This document shows, in pieces, positions 1 through 5,913 of a DNA stretch of 11,337 nt. Both the position numbers and the translations under genes were made by a program. Source of the stretch: an uncultured Clostridia bacterium (GTDB taxonomy: Bacteria; Bacillota; Clostridia; Christensenellales; Aristaeellaceae); the NCBI GenBank assembly GCA_934643535.1, contig CAKUCE010000077.1, forward strand, positions 1-11,337, given 5' to 3'. Position 1 is the stretch's first letter, and every line of letters begins with the position of its first letter. Below the pieces are notes generated by a model. It was not told the DNA's origin and did no database searches. It worked only from the letters and a program-made list of their open reading frames with translations.

Positions 1-145
1 GCTTTCCTCGGGGCAAACCATCGGCGCGGCCTGCACTGCCGTGCGCTCCGCTGGTTGGTTGCCTGAACTCCTTCGTGCCATCGAAAAAGTATGAACGCCC
101 GTCCGCCCATCAACCGGTGCCGCCATCCTTCCAAAAGCAAATATA
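1..145. other. Unassigned left edge; possible 3' end of a plus-strand gene
   Basis: No gene here can be named. On the plus strand the frame starting at base 2 is open for 30 codons and stops with TGA at 92-94; it ends in residues reading WLPELLRAIEKV, which looks like a plausible protein C-terminus. The reverse strand is also open in more than one frame across the same bases (for example from an ATG at 125-127), so reading frames alone cannot decide which strand, if any, is coding. No good ribosome binding site is seen for the reverse frames. The stretch lies downstream of the trkAH terminator, so it is a separate transcription unit from the genes to its right. More sequence to the left is needed to settle it. 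Confidence 0.3.
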
Positions 146-166
146 TTTAGGACTATTTGTCCTAAA
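146..166. promoter_or_regulatory. Perfect 8-bp inverted repeat (operator-like)
   Basis: TTTAGGAC (146-153) and GTCCTAAA (159-166) are exact reverse complements separated by five bases (TATTT). The symmetry, AT-rich centre and intergenic position suit a binding site for a dimeric regulator. No T-run follows on either strand, so it does not look like an intrinsic terminator. I do not recognise the motif as belonging to a particular regulator family. The gene it might control is uncertain; it would most likely lie left of the window on the minus strand. Confidence 0.45.
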
Positions 167-181
167 GAAAAGGGCCCCATT

Positions 182-219
182 ATAAAAAGACCAGCCTGTT
201 GCTAAAACAAACTGGTCTT
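182..219 (-). terminator. Intrinsic terminator of the trkA-trkH operon
   Basis: Read on the minus strand, an 8-bp stem AAGACCAG/CTGGTCTT (arms 212-219 and 187-194) continues, after a 2x2 internal loop, into a 4-bp upper stem (TGTT/AACA) with a five-base loop. It is followed directly by a T-run (complement of 184-188). It begins 26 bases after the trkH stop codon. There is no T-run on the plus-strand side, so it should act mainly on minus-strand transcripts. Confidence 0.85.
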
Positions 220-245
220 CTGCTTCTGAAAATCACTGACTCCGC

Positions 246-1703
246 TTACCCTCTGGCACGTTTCCAGACGGAAGGAACAAAGGCAATGATGATGGGGAAA
301 ATCTCCAGCCGGCCTAACAGCATGTTGACGGAAAGAAGAAGCTTGGAAAAATCGCTGTAGGCGGAAAAATTGCTCATGGGGCCTACCGCCGCCAGACCAG
401 GGCCGATGTTGTTCAGGCAGGAGAGAACGGCAGTCAGATTCGTTTCCAGTGAGAAATTGTCCAGCGAAATCAGACAGACGGACGTGATCGCAATCAGACA
501 ATAGGCACTGAGAAAGGCAAAGGTGTTCTGAATGGTTTCCGGCGGCACGACTTCGCCGTCCATGTAGACGTGCTTGACCGTGTTGGGATGCAGCATGCGC
601 CGTACCTGACGGTTCATGCTCTTGAGCAGCAGAAGAACCCGGGAACATTTCATACCGCCGCCGGTGGAGCCTGCGCTGGCGCCGATGATCATCAGAACCA
701 CCAGCAGCGTCCGGCTCAACTGAGGCCATAGGTCAAAGTCCGCCGTGGCGTAGCCGGTGGTGGTCATGATGCTGACCACCTGAAAACAGCTGTGCCGAAG
801 CGCGTCCCCCGGATGGCCCGGGAACAGCGGCAGAATGTTCACAAAGATCAGCAGGCTGAACAGCAGCATCACGATCAGATACATCCGCAGTTCTTCGTTA
901 TGAAGCGCTTTTTTGACGGAACGCTGCAGCAGCAGATAGTAAATGCCGAAGTTCACGCCGAACAGCGCCATGAAAACGGTGACGACCCATTGAATATAGG
1001 GCGAGTAGCTCACCAGACCATCGTTGCGGACGGCAAATCCGCCGGTGCCCGCCGTGCCAAAAGTCAGCGTTACAGCCTCGAAAGGCGACACGCCGCCCAG
1101 CAGCATCAGCACGATCTGCACGGCGGTCATGCCGATGTAGATCATGTAGACGATCTGGGCACTGTGGAAGGTCTGGGGCACCAGCTTGTTCACCTGCGGG
1201 CCGGGGGATTCGGCGCGCATGATGTGCATGCTGTCGCCGGAACCGGCGGTGAAGCGGGTGATGGCAAGCAGAAATACCAGCACGCCCATGCCGCCTAGCC
1301 AGTGGGTGAAGCTGCGCCAGTACAAAAGCCCTTTGGGCAGCGCCTCCACATCCGTCAGGATGCTGGCTCCGGTGGTGGTAAAGCCGGAAACCGTTTCAAA
1401 GACGCAATCTATATAGTTGGGGATGGCCCCGGAAATCCAGAAGGGCAGCGCGCCCAGCAGGGAGATCAGGAACCATGTCATGGCTACCACCACGAAGCCG
1501 TCCCGGGCGTACATGGTCTGCCGCCGGGGCGGAAAGGGCAGGGGCAGGCAGCTGAGCAGCGCCATGACGGCCATGGTGATCAGCAGACCCCACACCGCGC
1601 CGGTTTCGCCCAAAATCAGGCTGATGACCAGCGCAGGCAGCATAAACAGCGCCACGAACCGAAGCACAATGGCGATCAGCCGGACAGTCATGCGATAATT
1701 CAT
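246..1703 (-). CDS. trkH: TrkH-family potassium uptake channel subunit
   Basis: This 485-residue integral membrane protein is the pore-forming part of a Trk/Ktr-type K+ (or K+/Na+) uptake system in the cytoplasmic membrane. The family is built from four membrane-pore-membrane repeats, each with a selectivity-filter loop centred on a glycine. All four are visible: FTTTGAS around residues 108-114, TAGTGG at 217-222, MTTTGY at 313-318 and NNIGPG at 431-436. The SAGSTGGGMK segment near 343-352 matches the family's conserved gate-region loop. Length is normal for the family. The start ATG (1701-1703) overlaps the trkA stop as ATGA, which implies translational coupling; only a weak GGGGGT Shine-Dalgarno precedes it. 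Residues 1-60 hold two hydrophobic helices. The gene ends 26 bases before a clear terminator, so it closes a two-gene operon. The family call is firm; exact ion selectivity is not visible. Confidence 0.96.
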   Translation of the reverse strand: MNYRMTVRLIAIVLRFVALFMLPALVISLILGETGAVWGLLITMAVMALLSCLPLPFPPRRQTMYARDGFVVVAMTWFLISLLGALPFWISGAIPNYIDCVFETVSGFTTTGASILTDVEALPKGLLYWRSFTHWLGGMGVLVFLLAITRFTAGSGDSMHIMRAESPGPQVNKLVPQTFHSAQIVYMIYIGMTAVQIVLMLLGGVSPFEAVTLTFGTAGTGGFAVRNDGLVSYSPYIQWVVTVFMALFGVNFGIYYLLLQRSVKKALHNEELRMYLIVMLLFSLLIFVNILPLFPGHPGDALRHSCFQVVSIMTTTGYATADFDLWPQLSRTLLVVLMIIGASAGSTGGGMKCSRVLLLLKSMNRQVRRMLHPNTVKHVYMDGEVVPPETIQNTFAFLSAYCLIAITSVCLISLDNFSLETNLTAVLSCLNNIGPGLAAVGPMSNFSAYSDFSKLLLSVNMLLGRLEIFPIIIAFVPSVWKRARG

Positions 1704-3073
1704 TGTTTCTGACCCCCGCCAAAAATGTCGTTGAGCGAGTTGAAGCTCCGGTCGGACTTGGTAACGATCACCACGGAATCATCCACGGCGAAATAATCGC
1801 TGCCGCTGGGAACCATGACCTTGTCCCGGCGGGTGATCAGCGCTACCAGCAGATTGGGTTTCAGCGGCATATCCTTCAGCGCGACGCCCAGATAGCGGGT
1901 GCTTTGGGTGACGCGGAATTCCAGCGCTTCCACCCGTTCATCCACCAGCCGGTGCAGGGTCATGACCCCTTCGCCCTGGCGGTTCTGCATGGCGCGTACA
2001 TAGCGAAGAATGTTGGTGCTGGTCAGCTGCAGGGGCGTGACCACACACTCGGCCTCGTTGGCGGGCAGCAGGGCGCAGTATTCGCCCCGGTTGATCTTGG
2101 TGACTACCTTGGGCACCCGGCGGGAATTGGCGTACATGGCGATGACCATGTTCTGCTCATCCATGTTGGTCAGGGGAACCACTGCGTCCGTTTCCTCGAT
2201 GCCCTCGGTCAGAAGGGTGTTGATGGACGTGCCGTCCGCGTTGATGATCTCGGCTTTCGGCAGGTCGGCGCTCAGCTCGTCGCAGCGGTCCGGCTTGGTT
2301 TCCAGCATCTTGACGTGAATGCCCGCATCCGCCAGCATCCGCGCCAGATACACGGCCGTCCGGCTGCCGCCGATCAGCATGACCGAGCGGATCTTCTGGG
2401 TCTCCATGCCCGTCCATTTCACCATCTGCAAAAGGGACTGCACGGTAGAGGTCACGTAGATATGATCTCCGCCCTCCAGACGGAAGGAACCGTCGGGAAT
2501 GTAAACTTCCTTGTTGCGCTCCACGGCACAGACCAGCACCCGCACCTTCAGAGAGGTGTACAGGTCGCTGAGGACCATACCGTCCAGCTTGCCTCCCGCG
2601 CGCACCGGCAGCGCCACGATCTCGGCCCGGCCCTTGGCGAAAGGCTCCCGTTTCAGAAAGGACGGATACTGCAGCAGGCCGAAGATCTCCTTGGCGGTGG
2701 TACGCTCGGGGTTCACCGTCATGCTCAGGCCCAGTTCTTCCCGCAAAAGATAGGTTTCCTCCGCGTAAACCGGATTGCGGATGCGGGCGATGGTGTGAGG
2801 GCAGCCCAGCTTCCGGGCCACCATGCAGCAAAGCAGATTGGTCTCATCCGCGCTGGTCACGGCGATCATCAGGTCGCATTTGCCGACCTCGGCGGCCTGC
2901 TGTACCTTGACGCTGGCGCCGTTTCCTTCCAGCACCATCACGTCCAGCCGTTCCTCCACCTGTACCAGAGCGTCCTTGCGGTTGTCGATCACCAGCAGGT
3001 CATGGCCCTCCCGGCTCAGTTCCCGGGTCAGGGTATAGCCGACCTTGCCCTCGCCGATCACTACGATTCTCAT
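1700..3073 (-). CDS. trkA: TrkA, NAD-binding regulatory subunit of K+ uptake
   Basis: This 457-residue cytoplasmic protein forms the gating ring of the Trk system and binds nucleotides to open or close TrkH. It shows the full-length duplicated TrkA layout: a first Rossmann (RCK_N) domain with GEGKVG at residues 7-12 and the acidic VIDN at 28-31, a TrkA_C domain around 145-225, a second Rossmann domain opening with VMLIGGSRTA at 231-240 and acidic E258, and a final TrkA_C domain around 372-455. The second domain lacks a canonical GxGxxG, having GGSRTA instead, so its nucleotide use may differ from the first. The ATG at 3071-3073 follows GAGGGAG at good spacing. It is first in the operon, with a strong promoter about 50 bases upstream, and its stop overlaps the trkH start. 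Confidence 0.96.
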   Translation of the reverse strand: MRIVVIGEGKVGYTLTRELSREGHDLLVIDNRKDALVQVEERLDVMVLEGNGASVKVQQAAEVGKCDLMIAVTSADETNLLCCMVARKLGCPHTIARIRNPVYAEETYLLREELGLSMTVNPERTTAKEIFGLLQYPSFLKREPFAKGRAEIVALPVRAGGKLDGMVLSDLYTSLKVRVLVCAVERNKEVYIPDGSFRLEGGDHIYVTSTVQSLLQMVKWTGMETQKIRSVMLIGGSRTAVYLARMLADAGIHVKMLETKPDRCDELSADLPKAEIINADGTSINTLLTEGIEETDAVVPLTNMDEQNMVIAMYANSRRVPKVVTKINRGEYCALLPANEAECVVTPLQLTSTNILRYVRAMQNRQGEGVMTLHRLVDERVEALEFRVTQSTRYLGVALKDMPLKPNLLVALITRRDKVMVPSGSDYFAVDDSVVIVTKSDRSFNSLNDIFGGGQKQ

Positions 3074-3123
3074 AGCTTACTCCCTCGCAAATAACCCCAT
3101 TGTAGTCTGCACGAAGCAATCCC

Positions 3124-3152
3124 ATCATATCACTTTGACGGTTGGAATGCAA
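3124..3152 (-). promoter_or_regulatory. Sigma-A-type promoter of trkA-trkH
   Basis: On the minus strand a -35 box TTGCAT (complement of 3147-3152) and a -10 box TATGAT (complement of 3124-3129) are separated by exactly 17 bases. This predicts a transcript beginning near 3117, leaving a leader of about 45 bases before the trkA ATG. The GC-rich hairpin at 3154-3181 abuts the -35 box upstream and insulates the promoter from the GNAT operon. Confidence 0.8.
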
Positions 3153-3153
3153 C

Positions 3154-3181
3154 GGGCGTGGAAGCACGCGCCCCCACGCCC
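3154..3181 (-). terminator. Hairpin after the acetyltransferase gene (probable terminator)
   Basis: GGGCGTGG (3154-3161) and CCACGCCC (3174-3181) form a perfect 8-bp GC-rich stem with a 12-base loop. The hairpin starts 15 bases beyond the end of the GNAT stop codon on the minus strand, where a terminator is expected, but the minus-strand 3' side (GTTGCATTCC) is only mildly T-rich. The better T-run, TGTTTTCTTT at 3182-3191, is on the plus-strand side, where no upstream gene is known. It may be a weak terminator or a transcript-stabilising 3' end. Confidence 0.5.
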
Positions 3182-3196
3182 TGTTTTCTTTGCGAT

Positions 3197-3733
3197 TTAT
3201 AAACGCTCTGCTCCCTCGTCCGGATTCAGCAGGGCGTACACATAGGTGTCTTTCCAAAGGGGGAAGCCACGCTCGTCCGTCCAGAAATAGACGTTCTGAC
3301 GCAGATGGGCCTCCCGAAGCATGCCCAGCCGTTCCAGCAGCCGCCACGACGCCTGGTTTTGAGGATCGCATTCCGCATAAATTCGATGCGCGCCCTGCTG
3401 GAAGGCCGCTTTCATCAGCGCCTGACAGCCTTCCCATGCATATCCCCTGCCCCAATGCCCGCGGGCCAGTACGTAGCCCAGCTCCATCGACTGAAAATCC
3501 CGCCTGCCCAGATATAGGTTGCCCACGTATTTGCCGTCTGCCTTCCGCTCCAGCGCCCAAAATTCCTCATTGCCCAGCCGTGATTCCAGCGCCTGCCGGG
3601 CCTCGTCCCGGCTCATGGGCCGGTAAGGCTCGTAACGGACGACCTCAGGGTCGGACACGCAGGCGTAAAAGCCGTCCAGATCCTCCTCGACATAGGGACG
3701 AAGAAGCAAACGTTCCGTTTCCAGCCGCATCAT
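3197..3733 (-). CDS. GNAT-family (RimJ/RimL-like) N-acetyltransferase
   Basis: This protein of 178 residues should transfer an acetyl group from acetyl-CoA to an amine. The acetyl-CoA-binding motif A is clear: RGHWGRGYA at residues 91-99, fitting R/Q-x-x-G-x-G/A. The N-terminus (LETERLLLRPYVEEDLD) and the late segment NQASWRLLERLGM (126-138) are typical of the RimJ/RimL-type subgroup (Acetyltransf_3). The length fits a single-domain GNAT. I place the start at the ATG 3731-3733, which overlaps the kinase stop as ATGA and follows GGAGG by seven bases; a second ATG immediately follows. An in-frame ATG 45 bases upstream has no such support. The substrate is unknown. RimJ/RimL relatives act on protein N-termini, antibiotics or small amines; coupling to an amino-sugar kinase makes an amino sugar conceivable, but this is only inference. 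Confidence 0.9.
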   Translation of the reverse strand: MMRLETERLLLRPYVEEDLDGFYACVSDPEVVRYEPYRPMSRDEARQALESRLGNEEFWALERKADGKYVGNLYLGRRDFQSMELGYVLARGHWGRGYAWEGCQALMKAAFQQGAHRIYAECDPQNQASWRLLERLGMLREAHLRQNVYFWTDERGFPLWKDTYVYALLNPDEGAERL

Positions 3734-4614
3734 GACCGTTCCTCCGCTGCTTCTTCCGCCAGCCTGGCCGCGCCCCACAGCGCGTCATGAGCAGGCTGGA
3801 CCACCTGTGCCACGGGCCGCAGGGCTTCTTCAGCCAGCGCGCGGTAAATGCCCTCATGATCCAGAAGCCCGCCCAGCAGGGCCAGACAGGGCTTTTCCAT
3901 GCGCAGACGGCGGGCCAGCGCTTCCACAATGCCCCGAAGCTCCTGCGCGCCCCGGCGAAGGATGGCCAAAGCGATTTCATCCCCCTGAACGGCACATTCT
4001 ACCGTGACCCGGCTCAGCGCGGCGACTGCCGCCTTGCCCCGATTCTGGTAGTACACATAGTTCAGAATATCGCCGGTATCCCTGCCGCCGATAAAGCGCA
4101 GCACGCCGTCCCGCAGAAGCGCCGCATCCATCCGTCCGTCCAGCGTCCGCACGGCGGCGGACAGCGCGTCACGGCCCAGCGCGTAGCCGCTGCCCTCGTC
4201 GTCGATCAGATGGCCGAAACCGCCCACGCGAGCGGTTTCACCAGCCTCGTTCATGCCGAAGCCGATGGAACCCGTGCCCGCGATCAGGATGCATCCGGGG
4301 CCGTCTACCGCGCCCCGCAGGGCGATTTCCGAATCGCTGCGCAGGAGCAGCTTTCCGTCGAAGCCGGTCGGCTTCAGCTCTTCCCGGAGGATCTGTTCCA
4401 GCTCGCCGCAGGAAACGCCCGCGCCGCCCACGCAGATCGCGCGGCATTCCTCCAGTCCGCCCCAGTCGGCGAACATTTCCCGCAGCAGTTTCCGAAAGGC
4501 CTCTTCGCCGATGGCAGAAATATTGAAAGGCCCGTATTTGCGGCGTTCGCTCTGCCCGTCCCGGTGAATTTCCACCTTGGTGCTGGTGCCGCCGCCGTCG
4601 ATTCCAATAAACAT
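3730..4614 (-). CDS. BadF/BadG-type ATPase, probable GlcNAc/MurNAc kinase
   Basis: This 294-residue cytoplasmic protein belongs to the ASKHA sugar-kinase fold, in the BadF/BadG/BcrA/BcrD group that contains N-acetylglucosamine kinases and the MurNAc/GlcNAc kinase MurK of Clostridium acetobutylicum. Visible motifs are phosphate-1 FIGIDGGGTSTK (residues 2-13), a candidate catalytic aspartate D94 in RSDSEIALRGAV, phosphate-2 LIAGTGSIGFG (110-120), the family signature GGFGHLIDDEGSGYALGRDA (131-150), and a C-terminal adenosine-type loop ALLGGLL (245-251). The start at 4612-4614 places GIDGGG at the N-terminus as usual and is preceded by GGGGA; a longer frame beginning at 4734 would run through the anmK ribosome binding site and is rejected. 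No convincing promoter is seen on this strand. It is divergent from anmK and coupled to the GNAT gene. With AnmK and MurQ nearby, 6-phosphorylation of GlcNAc and/or MurNAc is the best guess. Confidence 0.88.
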   Translation of the reverse strand: MFIGIDGGGTSTKVEIHRDGQSERRKYGPFNISAIGEEAFRKLLREMFADWGGLEECRAICVGGAGVSCGELEQILREELKPTGFDGKLLLRSDSEIALRGAVDGPGCILIAGTGSIGFGMNEAGETARVGGFGHLIDDEGSGYALGRDALSAAVRTLDGRMDAALLRDGVLRFIGGRDTGDILNYVYYQNRGKAAVAALSRVTVECAVQGDEIALAILRRGAQELRGIVEALARRLRMEKPCLALLGGLLDHEGIYRALAEEALRPVAQVVQPAHDALWGAARLAEEAAEERS

Positions 4615-4644
4615 CCGTTGTTTCCCCGCTTTCGTTGGTCGTTT

Positions 4645-4684
4645 GCTGCTGTTTCGCAGCTTGACAAGCCCGTTTCTCCGGGCT
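4645..4684. promoter_or_regulatory. Nested inverted repeats in the kinase/anmK divergent region
   Basis: Three short perfect inverted repeats lie end to end: GCTGC-N6-GCAGC (4645-4660), GCTTG-A-CAAGC (4659-4669) and AGCCCG-N6-CGGGCT (4667-4684). The second covers the -35 box of the anmK promoter, and the third fills its 17-base spacer and touches the -10 box. Such placement is typical of repressor or MerR-like activator sites, though a chance cluster in GC-rich DNA cannot be excluded. No regulator gene is present in the window. Confidence 0.45.
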
Positions 4685-4689
4685 ACACT
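4661..4689 (+). promoter_or_regulatory. Sigma-A-type promoter of anmK
   Basis: A consensus -35 TTGACA (4661-4666) and a -10 TACACT (4684-4689) are separated by exactly 17 bases. Transcription would begin near 4696, giving a leader of about 30 bases that carries the Shine-Dalgarno AAAGGAGG (4711-4718). The spacer is itself a perfect inverted repeat. Confidence 0.85.
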
Positions 4690-4710
4690 GAATGCAAAAT
4701 TATCCTTCTC

Positions 4711-4718
4711 AAAGGAGG
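4711..4718 (+). promoter_or_regulatory. Consensus ribosome binding site fixing the anmK start
   Basis: AAAGGAGG is a perfect anti-16S match seven bases before the ATG at 4726-4728. It decides the start: the same reading frame is open for over 900 bases upstream, but that extension runs antisense to the kinase gene and across the anmK promoter, so it is not coding. Confidence 0.92.
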
Positions 4719-4725
4719 AGCTCCG

Positions 4726-5913
4726 ATGGAACATCCGATTCTTCGGCTTCTTCAGAAGCAGTCACGCGTCGTGCTGGGCTTCATGTCCGGCACCAGCGCG
4801 GATGGTGTGGATGCGGCCCTCTGCCGCATCACCGGTTATGGCCTGACCACGCAGGTGGAACAGCTGGCTTTTACCTTCGTGCCCTTTACACCGGAGGTTC
4901 GGGCCGAAATTCTCCGTCTGGCCAGCGGTGAAAGCGCCTGCGCGGCGGATTTCTGCCGCATCAACTTTCTGTTGGGCCAACTGTATTGCGAGGCGGGCGA
5001 GGCCGTCTGCCGGGAAGCCGGCATCCCCAAGGCGCAGATAGACCTGATCGGCAATCACGGTCAGACGCTCTGGCATATTCCCGTGGAAGAGGAATATCTG
5101 GGTCGCCGCCAGCGCAGCACTTTGCAGCTGGGCGAAGACGCGCTGCTGGCGGAATGCTTCGGCTGCCCGGTCGTGGGCGATTTCCGTGTCCGGGACATGG
5201 CCGCCGGCGGTCTGGGCGCGCCGCTGGTGCCCTACACCGAATTCCTGCTGTACCGCCGCGCCGACGAATGGGTGGCCCTGCAGAACATCGGCGGCATCGG
5301 CAATGTGACCGTGCTTCCGGCAGATTGTACGCTGGATCAGGTTTTTGCCTTTGATACCGGCCCCGGCAACATGGTCATCGACGCGGTGATCTCCCGGCTG
5401 ACAAACGGCCTCATGACCTACGACGACGGCGGAACCATGGCGGCGCAGGGAACGGTTCACCCCGAACTGCTGCGCTGGATGCTGGACGATCCCTATCTGG
5501 CGAAAAAACCGCCCAAGACCACGGGACGGGAGCTGTACGGCCCCGCCTATGTAGACCGGCTGATGGAAAAAGCCGGAGCGCTGAAGGTCGCCCCGGCCGA
5601 TCTGATGAACACCGTCACCCGTTTTACCGCCGAGACCATTTCCTGCGGCCTGCGCCGTTTCAGTTCCCGGATGCCCCAGCGGCTGATCGTGGGCGGCGGC
5701 GGCAGCCTGAACCGCTGCCTGATGGAGCAGATCCGTCAGGTGCTGCCGGAATGTCGCGTCATGACTAATGAGGATCTGGGGCTGGACAGCAGCGCCAAGG
5801 AGGCGGTGGCCTTCGCCGTGCTGGCCAACGAAACGATTTTCGCCAGCTGCAATAACGCGCCCGCCGCCACTGGCGCACGGCATCCCGTTGTGATGGGGAA
5901 GATCAGTCTTTAA
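4726..5913 (+). CDS. anmK: Anhydro-N-acetylmuramic acid kinase
   Basis: AnmK is a cytoplasmic kinase of the ASKHA fold that opens the 1,6-anhydro ring of 1,6-anhydro-MurNAc and phosphorylates it with ATP, giving MurNAc-6-phosphate. This 395-residue protein has the family's usual length or slightly more and all its hallmark motifs: GFMSGTSADGVDAAL (18-32), NHGQTL (110-115), DFRVRDMAAGGLGAPLVPY (152-170, with D157 as the expected catalytic base), QNIGGIGNVTVLP (186-198), FDTGPGNMVIDA (209-220), TTGREL (265-270) and GGGGSLNR (323-330). It has its own promoter and a perfect Shine-Dalgarno and is transcribed away from the sugar kinase. Its last 11 bases overlap the end of murQ, which reads towards it. 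Its product is the substrate of MurQ, so the two genes form consecutive steps. It implies that the cell meets anhydro-muropeptides, the products of lytic transglycosylases. Confidence 0.97.
   Translation: MEHPILRLLQKQSRVVLGFMSGTSADGVDAALCRITGYGLTTQVEQLAFTFVPFTPEVRAEILRLASGESACAADFCRINFLLGQLYCEAGEAVCREAGIPKAQIDLIGNHGQTLWHIPVEEEYLGRRQRSTLQLGEDALLAECFGCPVVGDFRVRDMAAGGLGAPLVPYTEFLLYRRADEWVALQNIGGIGNVTVLPADCTLDQVFAFDTGPGNMVIDAVISRLTNGLMTYDDGGTMAAQGTVHPELLRWMLDDPYLAKKPPKTTGRELYGPAYVDRLMEKAGALKVAPADLMNTVTRFTAETISCGLRRFSSRMPQRLIVGGGGSLNRCLMEQIRQVLPECRVMTNEDLGLDSSAKEAVAFAVLANETIFASCNNAPAATGARHPVVMGKISL

Noticed and set aside
1..127. Minus-strand protein starting at 127 near the inverted repeat
   Set aside because: The GGAAGG motif directly abuts the ATG with no spacing, and the translation has a shadow-like composition. 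It cannot be preferred over the plus-strand frame without more sequence.
1703..3094. A 463-codon plus-strand open frame antisense to trkA
   Set aside because: It exactly shadows trkA, has the same His/Gln/Gly-rich composition, and trkA shows both Rossmann domains on the other strand.
3154..3192. Plus-strand terminator formed by the hairpin and its TGTTTTCTTT run
   Set aside because: No plus-strand gene ends upstream of it; both flanking genes are on the minus strand, so a plus-strand terminator would have no transcript to act on unless there is antisense transcription.
3787..4725. Upstream extension of the anmK reading frame (708 codons in total)
   Set aside because: The extra part is antisense to the kinase and crosses the anmK promoter and ribosome binding site; the ATG at 4726 matches the family N-terminus.
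4615..4734. Longer kinase start with 40 extra residues
   Set aside because: The extension has no homology-like features, would overlap the anmK start region, and the family begins just before the GIDGGGT motif at the ATG 4612-4614.
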